64,000 nucleotides of DNA from assembly GCA_029239875.1 (NCBI GenBank), contig JARBUD010000007.1, positions 202,170 to 266,169 of the forward strand. The letters are read 5' to 3'. The notes below the pieces were generated by a model that saw nothing but the letters and a program-made list of their open reading frames with translations, made no database searches and had not been told where the DNA came from. This document shows, piece after piece, positions 52,382 to 62,607 of this stretch. The translations under genes and the position numbers were made by a program. The first letter of the stretch is position 1; each line of letters begins with the position of its first letter. This DNA is from Xanthobacteraceae bacterium. GTDB lineage: Bacteria; Pseudomonadota; Alphaproteobacteria; Rhizobiales; Xanthobacteraceae.

Positions 52382-53290
52382 CTACGCCTGCCTCTTCTCC
52401 ATCGCCGTCTCCAGCGGCAAGGGGATCACGTCGACCGCGACATGCAACTCCTGCCCGCCCGAGCCCAGCACCACGCCGCCGATCGGCGCGACGTCGGCAT
52501 AGTCGCGGCCGACCGCCAGCACCACGTGGTCGGTCGAGACGATCAGCGCGTTGGTGGGGTCGAGGTGCCGCCAGCCAATCTCATCGCCGCACCACACCGA
52601 CACCCAGGCATGGGTGGCGTCGGCCCCCTGCAGGCGCTCCTGTCCCGGCGGTGGCTCGGTGCGCAGGAAGCCGGAAACATAGGCCGCCGGCAGGCCGAGC
52701 CCGCGCAGCCCGGCGATCATGATGTGCGCGAAGTCCTGGCACACGCCGGCGCGCATCTCGAACGCCTCGATCGGCGGGGTGGAGACGTCGGTCGCACGCG
52801 GATCGTAGGTGAACTCGGCATGCAGCCGGTTCATCAGGTCGATGGCGCCGGCGAGCATCGGCGCGCCGGGCGGGAAGCTCTTCGCCGCCCATTCGGTAAT
52901 GGGTACGGCAAGCGGCACGGCGGGGCTCGGAAAGAGGTGATGCGCCGGCGAAGCGGGCGAGAGGTCGAGCCAGGCGGCGGCCGCCTCGCGGACATCTTCC
53001 CAACTTGGGCCGCTCGCCTCCTTTACGGGAGCCGGCGGCTCCACCTCCACCCGTGCCCGCGTGTGCACGCTGAACTCGGTGTGCGGCGTCTCGATGCGGA
53101 TATGCACGACGCGGTTGCCGAAGAAGTCGCGCGCCTCGGTCCATTCCACCGGCTCGGGCTCGACGCTGACATGGCTGGCGGCGACGCGCTGGGTGACGCG
53201 GTCGACCGGCACCATGCGCAGCACGTGGCGCGCTACCGGGACCGGGGAATCGTAGGAATAGGCGGTGGTCTGGTGGATGTCGTAGATCAT
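52382..53290 (-). CDS. Transglutaminase-like cysteine peptidase-fold protein
   Basis: 302 residues. N-terminal beta domain of bacterial transglutaminase-like proteins (IYDIHQTTAYSYDSPV...RHVLRMVPVD; residues 1-90), then the transglutaminase core with Cys184 in AGVCQDFAH, His227 in THAWVSVWCG and Asp244 in HLDPTNAL, a complete triad. No signal peptide. The ATG overlaps the stop of the upstream ATP-grasp/alpha-E gene (ATGA), so the two are coupled. Together with the next two genes it forms a conserved amidoligase-type cluster; it may cleave or form isopeptide bonds in a ligated peptide, which is inference. Confidence 0.9.
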   Translation of the reverse strand: MIYDIHQTTAYSYDSPVPVARHVLRMVPVDRVTQRVAASHVSVEPEPVEWTEARDFFGNRVVHIRIETPHTEFSVHTRARVEVEPPAPVKEASGPSWEDVREAAAAWLDLSPASPAHHLFPSPAVPLAVPITEWAAKSFPPGAPMLAGAIDLMNRLHAEFTYDPRATDVSTPPIEAFEMRAGVCQDFAHIMIAGLRGLGLPAAYVSGFLRTEPPPGQERLQGADATHAWVSVWCGDEIGWRHLDPTNALIVSTDHVVLAVGRDYADVAPIGGVVLGSGGQELHVAVDVIPLPLETAMEKRQA

Positions 53291-55797
53291 GCCATCAGGT
53301 CCCACGGCGTATCCACCGGCTGGCGGTGGATGAAGTAGCGCTCGGCGATGTCGTTGGACAATTCCATGAGCTGGGTCTCGACCTCGTGCAGCCGCTCGTC
53401 GTCGAATTCGGTGGCATCGAACGCCTTCATCGAGGCGGCCAGCCGGGCGGCGAGGCGCTCCTCCGGCGGAGGGGGCTCGTCGCCGAGATGGCCGGGCAGC
53501 ACGTCGAGATGGTGGACCAAGGCATCAATCTGGAAGGCGAGCGAGCGCGGATTGACCGGATCGAGCAGCACGAGATCGAGCACCGGCGCGCGGCTCTCCA
53601 CCATCACATAGCGCGAGCGGTAGGTGATCTGGCTGTCGCAGAGCTCCAGGAGCACGTCGAGCGTGCCGGCGGTCGGCGCCTCGCCCAGCGTGCGGGCGAA
53701 GCGGCAGGTGGCGATGCCGCGCTCGATGCGCCGACCGAGATCGAGGAAGCGCCAGCCGGCGAGGCGGTTCATGTTCTCCGAGGCGAGGCCGGAGAAGGCG
53801 GCAAGCGAACGCAGCGCGCGGTCGGTGCGCTCATAGGCGTCGGGCTCGGCGCTCGCCGCCGGCACCGGCTCGGCCAGCATCAGGGCGAGGTCGGCCAGCG
53901 TGCGCCAGGCGTCAGGCGAGAGCCGGTCGCGGATGACCGAGGCGGTCTGGCGCGCCGCTTCGATGAGGTGCGGCAGCGCGCCCGGCAGGTCGCGCCGCGA
54001 CATCGCCGCCAGCACGTGACGCACCGGCTTGGCGCGGGTGACGTCGTCCGGCGCCGCGCCCCAGGCCTGCAGCAGGTCGAGCAGCTTGGCGACGGAGGCG
54101 CCGCCGCCCTCGGCGGTCGAGGACAGCCGGCCGGCGAGCGTGCGCAGCAGGCGCAGCGTGCCCTCGGCACGCTCCACATAGCGGCCGAGCCAGAAGAAAT
54201 TGTCCGCCGCGCGGCTGGGCAGCGGGCCGGTCTGGCGCTTGATCTCGACATTGCCGGGCGAGGGCAGCAGCGTCGTCGGCTCGACGGGGGCGGCGTCCAG
54301 CACCCAGACATCGGCGGAGCGGCCGCCGCCCTGCATGGTGACGGCGCGGGCATCTTGGCTGTCTGAGACACGGCAGAAGCCGCCGGGCATCACCGTCCAG
54401 CCATTCTCGCCGGCGGCGACGAAGATGCGCAGGATGAAGGGGCGCGGCTCCAGCCTGCCGTTGCGCCAGACCGGCATGGTGGAGAGGCGCACCGCCTCCT
54501 GCCCGACGATGTCGACGCCGCGTGTGCGGATGGCGGCCTCGACCGCGGCGCGCCGTGCCTTGTCGAGGTCGGCGCCGATCACCGGGCCCTCGTCGAGCAC
54601 GCCGGGCAAGGTGCGCTGGAAGGCGGGAGCGATGACGAGGTCGTCGAACTCGTCGAGCACGCGTTCGCGCTCGGCCTCCTGGCCGCACCACCAGGTGGCG
54701 ATGTTGGGCAGGATCGGCTCCTCGCCGAGCACATGGGCACCGATGCGCGGCAGGAAGCCCATCAACGCCGGCGCCTCGGCCACGCCGGCGCCGATGGCGT
54801 TCGCTACCGCTACGCCGCCGGAGCGGATCGCCTGCATCAGGCCGGGCACGCCGAGCCGGGACTGCGGGTTCAGTTCCAGCGGGTCGGCATAGTCGGCGTC
54901 GAGGCGACGCAGCAGGACGTCGACGCGCTTCAGCCCGGCGACGGTGCGGACATAGACGACGTTGTCACGCACAGTGAGGTCGTCGCCTTCGAGCAGCACG
55001 AAGCCGAGATAGCGGGCGAGATAGGCGTGCTCGAAATAGGTCTCGTTGAGCGGGCCCGGGGTGAGCAGCCCCACCCTGCCCTCGCCCGAGCGGTCGAGCT
55101 TCGTCAGCCCGGCGCGCATGGCCTGGAAATAGCCGGCAAGGCGCATGACGTTGAGCGAGCGGGCGAGGTCCGGCAGCGCGCGAGCGATAGCGAGGCGGTT
55201 CTCCAGCGCGTAGCCGGCACCCGAGGGCGACTGGGTGCGGTCGGACAGCACCCACCAGCGCCCGTCTGGGCCACGGCCGATGTCAGCGGCATAGACCTTC
55301 AAGAAACTGCCGCCGCGCGGATCGACCCCGACCATGGGGCGCAGGAAGTCCGGGCTGCCTGCGACCGCCGCGGCGGGCAATGCGCCCGAGCGCATGAGGT
55401 TGGCCGGACCGTAGAGGTCGGCCAGCACCGCCTCCATCATCTGCGCGCGCTGGATCAGCCCGCGCTCCAGCGCGCGCCATTCGGTGGCATCGATGACGAG
55501 GGGCAAATGCGAGATCGGCCAGGGCCGCTCGCCGCCATTGGGGTCGTCATAGACGCGGTAGAACACGCCGGAGCGGTAGAGGTGGCGGTCGGTGGCCTGG
55601 AAGCGGCGATTGACCTCGTCGACGCCCATCTCCGACAAAGCCGCCAGCAGCGAGCTCCAGTGCGGGCGCACGTGTCCTTCCGCGTCCACGAGCTCGTCAT
55701 GGACGCCGGGCAGCGGCTGGTATCCCGCCAGCAGGGCCTCGACCGCTTCCTCCTCGAAGCGGCGCGTAAGCGCCTGCGGCTCAATGCGAGCGGCCAT
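53287..55797 (-). CDS. Fused circularly permuted ATP-grasp and alpha-E domain protein
   Basis: 836 residues. The first ~480 are a circularly permuted ATP-grasp domain: PLPGVHDELVDAEGHVRPHW, VFYRVYDDPNGGERPWPISHLPLVI, VGVDPRGGSFLKVYAADIGRGPDG, GVPGLMQAIRSGGVAVANAIG and MPGGFCRVSDSQDARAVTMQ. From about 535 an alpha-E helical domain begins (PLPSRAADNFFWLGRYVERAEGTLRLLR) and runs to the end. In many genomes these are two genes; here they are one. Iyer, Aravind and co-workers proposed such proteins as peptide amidoligases. No substrate is known. The start ATG at 55797 is 33 bp from the upstream gene. Confidence 0.9.
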   Translation of the reverse strand: MAARIEPQALTRRFEEEAVEALLAGYQPLPGVHDELVDAEGHVRPHWSSLLAALSEMGVDEVNRRFQATDRHLYRSGVFYRVYDDPNGGERPWPISHLPLVIDATEWRALERGLIQRAQMMEAVLADLYGPANLMRSGALPAAAVAGSPDFLRPMVGVDPRGGSFLKVYAADIGRGPDGRWWVLSDRTQSPSGAGYALENRLAIARALPDLARSLNVMRLAGYFQAMRAGLTKLDRSGEGRVGLLTPGPLNETYFEHAYLARYLGFVLLEGDDLTVRDNVVYVRTVAGLKRVDVLLRRLDADYADPLELNPQSRLGVPGLMQAIRSGGVAVANAIGAGVAEAPALMGFLPRIGAHVLGEEPILPNIATWWCGQEAERERVLDEFDDLVIAPAFQRTLPGVLDEGPVIGADLDKARRAAVEAAIRTRGVDIVGQEAVRLSTMPVWRNGRLEPRPFILRIFVAAGENGWTVMPGGFCRVSDSQDARAVTMQGGGRSADVWVLDAAPVEPTTLLPSPGNVEIKRQTGPLPSRAADNFFWLGRYVERAEGTLRLLRTLAGRLSSTAEGGGASVAKLLDLLQAWGAAPDDVTRAKPVRHVLAAMSRRDLPGALPHLIEAARQTASVIRDRLSPDAWRTLADLALMLAEPVPAASAEPDAYERTDRALRSLAAFSGLASENMNRLAGWRFLDLGRRIERGIATCRFARTLGEAPTAGTLDVLLELCDSQITYRSRYVMVESRAPVLDLVLLDPVNPRSLAFQIDALVHHLDVLPGHLGDEPPPPEERLAARLAASMKAFDATEFDDERLHEVETQLMELSNDIAERYFIHRQPVDTPWDLMA

Positions 55798-55830
55798 AGC
55801 TCCCTCTCGACGCGCGCCTATGGCGCCGCG

Positions 55831-58800
55831 TCAGATCCGTGCCGGCCGCCGCAGGTCGAGCGTCGCCGGGAATTCGGCGGACGCCTCCTCCGGCGGCACG
55901 AACAGGTAGCCGGGAGTGTGGCCGTAATCCTGGAAGCGCGCCAGACGCCGGGCCTGCGCCTCGTAGGAATTCACCGGAAAAGTCTCGTAGTTCCGCCCGC
56001 CGGGATGGGCGACATGGTAGACGCAGCCGCCCAGCGAGCGGTTCGACCACAGGTCGACGATGTCGAAGGAAAGCGGGGCGTGCACGGGGATGGTCGGGTG
56101 CAGGCCCGAGGCCGGCTGCCACGCCTTGAAGCGCACGCCGGCGACATATTCGCCGAAGCGACCGGTGGGCAGCAGCGGCAGGCGGCGGCCATTGCAGGCG
56201 ACGACGTGGCGGATCGGATTCAGCCCCTCGACGCGGACCTGAAGCCGTTCGACGGACGAATCGACGAAGCGCACCGTGCCACCGACGGCGCCCTCCTCGC
56301 CCAGCACGTGCCACGGCTCCAGCGCCTGGCGCAGCTCCAGCGTCACCCCGCTATGCTCGACCTGGCCGAAATAGGGGAAGCGGAACTCGCGCTGCGCCTC
56401 GAACCACATCGGGTCGATATGGTAGCCGGCTCGGCCGAGGTCGTGCAGCACGTCCATGAAGTCGGCCCAGACGAAGTGCGGCAGCATGAAGCGGTCGGCC
56501 AGCGCCGTGCCCCAGCGCGCCAGCACGCCCTCCTGCGGCTCACGCCAGAACCAGGCGATGAGCGCGCGCAGCAGCAATTGCTGGGCGAGCGACATGCGCC
56601 AGTCCGGCGGCATCTCGAAGGAGCGGAACTCGACCAGCCCGAGCCGCCCTGTCGGCCCGTCCGGCGAGAACAGCTTGTCGATGCATATCTCGGAGCGGTG
56701 GGTATTGCCGGTGACGTCGGTGAGCAGGTTGCGGAACAGCCGGTCAACCAGCCAGGGCGGCGGCGCCTGCCCCTTGCCCGGCACCGGCACGTTGGCCATG
56801 GCGATCTCGAGCTCGTAGAGGCTGTCGTGCCGCGCCTCGTCGATGCGCGGCGCCTGGCTGGTCGGGCCGATGAACAGGCCGGAGAACAAATAAGACAGCG
56901 AGGGGTGGCGCTGCCAGTAGGTGACGAGGCTCTTCAAAAGGTCCGGCCGGCGCAGGAATGGGCTGTCGGCCGGGGTGGCGCCGCCGACCACCACGTGGTT
57001 GCCGCCGCCGGTGCCTGTGTGGCGACCATCGATCATGAACTTCTCGGTGCCGAGCCGGGAGAGCCGCGCCTCCTCGTAGAGGTCGTGGGTGATCTCGACG
57101 CAGGTCTTCCAGTTCGCGGCCGGATGGACGTTCACCTCGATCACGCCCGGATCCGGCGCGACGCGGATGACGTTGAGGCGCGGGTCGACGGGCGGCGTGT
57201 AGCCTTCGATATGGACGGGCAGCTTCAACTCGGCCGCTGTCACCTCTATCGCGGCGAGCAGCTCCAGATAGTCCTCCAGCCGCTCGGTTGGCGGCATGAA
57301 CACGCAGAGCCGGCCGTTGCGCGGCTCGATGGAGATGGCGGTACGCACGGCGCCGGAGCCGGTGAGCACCTGGTCGACCTGCTCCTGCTGTTCCTCGTCG
57401 GTGGTCACCCGGCGGTAGAGCTGGTGCAGCGTCTCGGCGTCCGGCAGGTCGCCGGCGATGGAGGTCGGATCGGCCGGGTTCACATAAGGATAGGCGGCCG
57501 GCGGCACCCAGGGCAGGGCTGCCAGCGGCAGGCGGAAACCCACGGGCGAATCGCCGGGCATGAGGAACAGCTTGCCGCGCCGGAAGCGCCAGCGCTCGCT
57601 GACCCAGCCGCGGGTGGCGCGGGTCTGCCAGCGCTGCACCGGGAGCACATAGCCGCTCGGCCGCCCCAGCCCGCGCTCGAAGACGCGGGCGATGCGCGCG
57701 CGGGCCTCCGGGTCCTCGAGCTTGGAATCGAACGGGTCGACATTCTCTGGGAGGTCATTCTCCTTGAGGATCCAGTGCGCCGGGTCCTCATAGGCGGGCA
57801 CGGCGAAGCTCGAGCCGACGCCCAGCCGCTCGGCGAGGTTCTCGGTGAAGACGCGCGAATCCTCGGTGGTGGCGCCGGCGAGGCTCTCGGTGGCGATCAG
57901 CTCCGGGTCGCGCCAGATCGGCTTGCCGTCCTTGCGCCAGTAGAGCGAGAAGGTCCAGCGCGGCAGGCTCTCGCCCGGATACCACTTGCCCTGGCCGTAA
58001 TGCATCATGCCGCCGGGCGCGAAGCGTTTGCGCAGCCGGCGGATCAGGTCGTCGGCACGCATGCGCTTGGTTGGGCCGACGGCGGAGGTGTTCCACTCGG
58101 CGCCCTGATAGTCGTCGATGGAGATGAAGGTCGGCTCGCCGCCCATGGTGAGGCGTACGTCCTGCGCCGCGAGGTCCGCATCGACCTTGTCGCCCAGCGC
58201 GTCGAGCGCTGCCCAGGCGTCGTCGGAGAAGGGCAGCGTGACGCGCGGCTTCTCGGCCACCCGCGTGACCTTCATGTCGAACTCGAACTCGGTCTTCGTG
58301 CCCTCGTCGGCGCTGAAGCCGCCGGTGATCGGCGCGGCGGAGACGTAGTTCGGCGTGGCGCAGAGCGGCAGATGGCTCTCGCCGCAGAGCAGGCCGGAGG
58401 TCGGGTCGAGGCCGATCCAGCCGGCGCCGGGCAGATAGACCTCGCACCAGGCGTGCAGGTCGGTAAAGTCGACCTCGGTGCCGGTCGGGCCGTCCAGCGC
58501 CTTCACGTCGGGCTTGAGCTGGATGAGGTAGCCTGACACGAAGCGGGCGGCGAGGCCGAGCCGGCGCAGCACCTGCACCAGCAGCCAGCCGGAATCGCGG
58601 CAGGAGCCGGCGGCGAGCGACAGCGTCTCATCCGGCTTCTGCACGCCCGGCTCCATGCGGATGAGGTAGCCGACCCGCTGCTGGAGCTTCTGGTTGAGCG
58701 CGACGAGGTAGTCGACCGTCGGCGCGCCTTCGGGCGGACGCACCTCCTCCACGAAGGCGTCGATGAGCGGACCGCCCTCCTCCTGCTCCAGATAGGGGAT

Positions 58801-59142
58801 CAGCTCCTTGGCGAGTTCGGGCGTGTAGGCGAAGGGCAGCTTCTCGGCATATTCCTCGACGAAGAAGTCGAACGGGTTGTAGACCGTCATGTCGGCGATG
58901 AGGTCCACCTCGATGCGGAACTCGGTCGCCTTCTCCGGGAAGACGAAGCGCGCCATCCAGTTGCCGAACGGGTCCTGCTGCCAATTCACGAAGTGGTTGG
59001 AGGGCGTGACCTTGAGCGAGTAGCTCTTCACCGGGGTCCGGCAGTGCGGCGCGGGACGCAGCCTGATGATCTGGGGGCCCAGCGAGACCGGACGGTCGTA
59101 CTTGTAGGCCGTGACGTGATGCAGGCTGGCGAAGATTGTCAT
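55831..59142 (-). CDS. Large transglutaminase-like / DUF2126 protein
   Basis: 1103 residues, first gene of the cluster. N-terminal transglutaminase region (1-300): [19 protein letters not shown], Cys181 in [10 protein letters not shown], His230 in [14 protein letters not shown] and Asp246 in GLDPTSGLL, a complete triad. The remainder is DUF2126, with [95 protein letters not shown] and [17 protein letters not shown]2126 resembles glutamine-synthetase/amidoligase-like folds in some analyses. ATG 59142 is taken; a GTG at 59151 is also possible. No signal peptide. Confidence 0.9.
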   Translation of the reverse strand: MTIFASLHHVTAYKYDRPVSLGPQIIRLRPAPHCRTPVKSYSLKVTPSNHFVNWQQDPFGNWMARFVFPEKATEFRIEVDLIADMTVYNPFDFFVEEYAEKLPFAYTPELAKELIPYLEQEEGGPLIDAFVEEVRPPEGAPTVDYLVALNQKLQQRVGYLIRMEPGVQKPDETLSLAAGSCRDSGWLLVQVLRRLGLAARFVSGYLIQLKPDVKALDGPTGTEVDFTDLHAWCEVYLPGAGWIGLDPTSGLLCGESHLPLCATPNYVSAAPITGGFSADEGTKTEFEFDMKVTRVAEKPRVTLPFSDDAWAALDALGDKVDADLAAQDVRLTMGGEPTFISIDDYQGAEWNTSAVGPTKRMRADDLIRRLRKRFAPGGMMHYGQGKWYPGESLPRWTFSLYWRKDGKPIWRDPELIATESLAGATTEDSRVFTENLAERLGVGSSFAVPAYEDPAHWILKENDLPENVDPFDSKLEDPEARARIARVFERGLGRPSGYVLPVQRWQTRATRGWVSERWRFRRGKLFLMPGDSPVGFRLPLAALPWVPPAAYPYVNPADPTSIAGDLPDAETLHQLYRRVTTDEEQQEQVDQVLTGSGAVRTAISIEPRNGRLCVFMPPTERLEDYLELLAAIEVTAAELKLPVHIEGYTPPVDPRLNVIRVAPDPGVIEVNVHPAANWKTCVEITHDLYEEARLSRLGTEKFMIDGRHTGTGGGNHVVVGGATPADSPFLRRPDLLKSLVTYWQRHPSLSYLFSGLFIGPTSQAPRIDEARHDSLYELEIAMANVPVPGKGQAPPPWLVDRLFRNLLTDVTGNTHRSEICIDKLFSPDGPTGRLGLVEFRSFEMPPDWRMSLAQQLLLRALIAWFWREPQEGVLARWGTALADRFMLPHFVWADFMDVLHDLGRAGYHIDPMWFEAQREFRFPYFGQVEHSGVTLELRQALEPWHVLGEEGAVGGTVRFVDSSVERLQVRVEGLNPIRHVVACNGRRLPLLPTGRFGEYVAGVRFKAWQPASGLHPTIPVHAPLSFDIVDLWSNRSLGGCVYHVAHPGGRNYETFPVNSYEAQARRLARFQDYGHTPGYLFVPPEEASAEFPATLDLRRPARI

Positions 59143-59373
59143 AGGCACCAACTGACAGGCGGGATCGGCTCCGCGCGATACCGCTGCCGCGCGGCGCCCC
59201 CGGGACGCGACAGCAAGGAAGAACGCAGGAATCGTGCCGCGCGCAGGCGCGGGTCCCGAGCCTGCCTCGCCCGTGGTCGTCGCGGTCGGGAACTGTATCC
59301 AATCCGCGGCGAACGCCTAGGGAAACATCACGGCGCTGCCGCAATTGCAGGCGCCCGCGAGGTCCCCGGCGCG

Positions 59374-62300
59374 TCAGGGCGCCGGGCTCGGCGCACCGCC
59401 GGCCTCGCCCGCAGCCGGCGCGGCCGGCGCCTTGCCGTCCTTGCGGCGCGCGCGCCATTCCTCGAAGCGCTGCAGCACCGTGTAGAAGGACGGCACGAAC
59501 AGCACCGCGAGACAGGTCGAGGCGAGCATGCCTGAGAATACCGCGATGCCGATCGACTTGCGCGAATTGGCGCCGGCGCCGGTCGCCAGCACCAGCGGCA
59601 GCACGCCGAGGATGAAGGCGAAGGAGGTCATCAGGATCGGCCGGAAGCGCAGCCGCGCCGCCTCCACCGCCGCGTCCATCAGTTCCATGCCCTCCGCCCG
59701 CTTCTCGCGGGCGAATTCGACGATGAGGATGGCGTTCTTGGCCGAGAGCGCGATCAAGAGGATCAGGCCGATCTGGGTGTAGAGGTTGTTGGCGACGCCG
59801 AGCCCGGTCAGCGCGCCGACCGTGCCGAGCAAGGCGAGCGGCACGGCGAGCAGCACGGAGAAGGGCAGGACCCAGCTCTCGTACTGGCCGGCGAGCACGA
59901 AGTAGACCAGCAGGATGGCGAGGCCGAAGACGTAGTAGACCTCGTTGCCGACCACCTTCTCCTGATAGGACATGGCGCTCCAGTCGAAGCCCATGCCCGG
60001 CGGCAGCGTGCTGTGGGCGATCTGCTCCATGATGTCGAGCGCCTGTCCGGAGGAGAAGCCGGTGGCCGGTGCGCCGAGGATGGTGGAGGCGGGGTACAGG
60101 TTGTACAGCGTGATCAGCGGCGGGCCGAGCGTCGGCTTCACGGTGGCCAGCGTGCCGAGCGGCACCATCGTGCCGTCCGGCGTGCGGATCTTGAGGTTGA
60201 GGATCTCCTCCGGCGTGCGGCGGTAATCGGCGTCGGCCTGGATATAGGCCTGGAAGGTCTGGCCGTACTGATTGAACTGGGTGACGTAGCTTGAGCCGAC
60301 ATAGCCCTGCACGGTGGAGAACACCTGGCCTACGGTGACACCCAGCGTCTCGGCCTTGATGCGGTCGATGTTCAGCTGGAGCTGCGGCACGGTGGCGCGG
60401 AACGAGGTGGAGAGCCGCTGCAGCGCCGACTGGGACGAAGCGTTCTGGACGATGGCCTGGGTAAGGCCCTGCAGCTCGACGAAATCGAAGCTGCCATTCT
60501 TCGATTCCAGCATCATGGTGAAGCCGGAAGCGTTGCCGACGCCCTGGATCGCCGGCGGCACCAGCACGAAGGTGGTCGCCTGGTCGACCTGTTGCAGCTC
60601 CTTGTTGAGCGTCTCGTAGATATAGAGCAACCCCTGCCCGACCTTGTCGCGCACGCTCCAGTCCTCAAGGATGACATAGGCGACGCCGCCATTGGGCAGA
60701 GTGGCGTTGTTGTCGAGCACGGAGACGCCGGAGACGGCCACGACGTTCTTCACGCCCGGCGTCTTCATGGCGATCTGCGAGATCTGCTGCATCACCGCCT
60801 CGGTGCGCTGGAGCGATGCGGCGTCGGGCAGCTGCGCCCCGATCAGCACATAGCCTTGGTCCTCCGTCGGCAGGAAGCCGGTGGGCACGCGGGTGAGCCC
60901 CCAGATCGCCACGCCGATGAGCACGAGGCCGACAAGGGTGACGAACCCGGCGGCGTGGACCATCCGGCTGATGAGGCGGGCGTACCAGTGCTCGGCGCGG
61001 TCGTAGACGGCGTTGAAGCCGCGATAGAAGAAGTTGCGCTTCTCCGGTGGCACCGGCGGGCGCAGCCAGAGCGCGCACTGCGTCGGCTTCAGCGTCATCG
61101 CATTGATCGCCGAGATGAAGGCGGTGGCGGCGATGACGAGGGCGAACTGCTGGTAGAGCTGGCCGGTGAGGCCGGGCATGAAGGCGGCGGGGATGAACAC
61201 CGACATCAGCACCAGGGTGATGCCGATGATCGGGCCGAAGAGTTCGTCCATCGCCTTCTCGGCGGCGAGCCGCCCGGGCAGTCCCTTCTCGATGTGGCGC
61301 GCGACGCCCTCGACGATGACGATGGCGTCGTCGACCACGATGCCGATGGCGAGCACGATGGCGAACAGGGTCGACAGGTTCACCGTGAAGCCCATCGCCG
61401 CCATCGCCGCGAAGGTGCCGATGATGGTCACCGGCACGGTGGTCGCCGGCACCAGCGTCGCGCGCCAGTCCTGCAGGAACACCAGGATGACGATGAGCAC
61501 GAGGATGCCGGCCTCGAACAGCGTCTTGTACACTTCGTTGATCGAGGCGTTGACGAAGACGGTGGTGTCGAACGGGACCGCGTAGGCGAGGCCGGGCGGG
61601 AAGGCCTTGGCGAGTTCCTCCATCTTCACCTTCACCTCGCCGGCAACCTGGAGCGCGTTCGCCCCCGGCAGCGGGTAGATGCCGAGCGAGGCCGAAGGCT
61701 TGCCGTTGAAGGTGAAGACCTGGCTGTAGGTCTGCGCGCCGAGCTCGACACGGCCGACGTCGCGCAGGCGCGTGATGCGCCCGCCATCGGCGTTCGAGAC
61801 CTTGACGATGATGTTCTCGTAGTCGGCGGCCTCGTTCAGCCGCCCGTCCATCACCAGCGTGTACTGGAAGTTCTGCCCCTTGGGCACCGGCGGCATGCCG
61901 ACGACGCCGGAGGCGACCTCCTGGCTCTGCTGCTGGATGGCGTTGGCCACGTCCTGGGGCGTGAGCCCGCGCGCCTGCAGCTCGTCCGGGTCGAGCCAGA
62001 CGCGCATGGCGTACTGGCCGGCGCCTAGGATCTGCACGTTGCCGACGCCGTCGAGGCGGGCGATCTCGTCCTGCAGGTTGATGACGCCGTAATTGGCCAG
62101 GAACAGGCTGTCATAGCGGTCGTCCGGCGAATAGAGCGCGACGAACTGCAGGACCGCGGTCGACTTCTTCTGCGTCGTCACGCCCTGGATCTGCACCGCC
62201 TCCGGCAGCGAGGCCATGGCAATCGCCACGCGGTTCTGCACCAGCACCTGCGCGAAGTCCGGATCGGTGCCGATGGCGAAGGTGATGGTGAGCGTGTAGG

Positions 62301-62562
62301 TGCCGTCGCTGGCGCTGGTCGACTGCATGTAAAGCATGCCTTCGACGCCGTTGACCTGCTGCTCGATCGGCAGCGCCACGGTGTCGACCAGGGTGCGCGC
62401 GCTGGAGCCGGGATAGAGCGTCGTCACCTGCACGGTCGGCGGCACGACGTTGGGATATTGCGCCACCGGCAGGGTGATCAGCGCCACGGTGCCGATGAGC
62501 ACGAACACCAGCGCGAGCACGTTGGCGAGAACCGGCCGTTCGATGAAGAAGCGCGAGATCAT
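59374..62562 (-). CDS. RND efflux permease (AcrB/MexB-type, HAE1)
   Basis: 1062-residue inner-membrane trimeric pump protein. MISRFFIERPVLANVLALVFVLIG (TM1) starts as in all HAE1 members; the proton-relay Asp pair is in IGIVVDDAIVIVEGVARH (TM4); the duplicated half includes ALSAKNAILIVEFAREKRAEG and the conserved RFRPILMTSFAFILGVLPLVLATGAG. Two large periplasmic loops lie at about 40-340 and 560-870. It extrudes drugs, solvents or quinones; the exact spectrum cannot be predicted. It lies 45 bp downstream of the adaptor gene in one operon. No outer-membrane channel gene is in the window. The C-terminal tail is Ala/Pro/Gly-rich. Confidence 0.96.
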   Translation of the reverse strand: MISRFFIERPVLANVLALVFVLIGTVALITLPVAQYPNVVPPTVQVTTLYPGSSARTLVDTVALPIEQQVNGVEGMLYMQSTSASDGTYTLTITFAIGTDPDFAQVLVQNRVAIAMASLPEAVQIQGVTTQKKSTAVLQFVALYSPDDRYDSLFLANYGVINLQDEIARLDGVGNVQILGAGQYAMRVWLDPDELQARGLTPQDVANAIQQQSQEVASGVVGMPPVPKGQNFQYTLVMDGRLNEAADYENIIVKVSNADGGRITRLRDVGRVELGAQTYSQVFTFNGKPSASLGIYPLPGANALQVAGEVKVKMEELAKAFPPGLAYAVPFDTTVFVNASINEVYKTLFEAGILVLIVILVFLQDWRATLVPATTVPVTIIGTFAAMAAMGFTVNLSTLFAIVLAIGIVVDDAIVIVEGVARHIEKGLPGRLAAEKAMDELFGPIIGITLVLMSVFIPAAFMPGLTGQLYQQFALVIAATAFISAINAMTLKPTQCALWLRPPVPPEKRNFFYRGFNAVYDRAEHWYARLISRMVHAAGFVTLVGLVLIGVAIWGLTRVPTGFLPTEDQGYVLIGAQLPDAASLQRTEAVMQQISQIAMKTPGVKNVVAVSGVSVLDNNATLPNGGVAYVILEDWSVRDKVGQGLLYIYETLNKELQQVDQATTFVLVPPAIQGVGNASGFTMMLESKNGSFDFVELQGLTQAIVQNASSQSALQRLSTSFRATVPQLQLNIDRIKAETLGVTVGQVFSTVQGYVGSSYVTQFNQYGQTFQAYIQADADYRRTPEEILNLKIRTPDGTMVPLGTLATVKPTLGPPLITLYNLYPASTILGAPATGFSSGQALDIMEQIAHSTLPPGMGFDWSAMSYQEKVVGNEVYYVFGLAILLVYFVLAGQYESWVLPFSVLLAVPLALLGTVGALTGLGVANNLYTQIGLILLIALSAKNAILIVEFAREKRAEGMELMDAAVEAARLRFRPILMTSFAFILGVLPLVLATGAGANSRKSIGIAVFSGMLASTCLAVLFVPSFYTVLQRFEEWRARRKDGKAPAAPAAGEAGGAPSPAP

Positions 62563-62607
62563 GTTACGGGCCTTCGGTTCGCTCGATCCGGTTCAGGCGT
62601 TCGGCGG

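Noticed and set aside
54733..58536. A 1267-codon open frame on the plus strand
   Set aside because: It runs antisense to the ATP-grasp/alpha-E and DUF2126 genes, whose proteins have clear motifs; its product is compositionally biased (Arg/Ala/Gly/His) with no domain. Long antisense frames are expected at this GC content.
60592..62028. 478-codon plus-strand frame opposite the RND permease
   Set aside because: Low-complexity His/Asp/Arg-rich product, antisense to a well-conserved permease.
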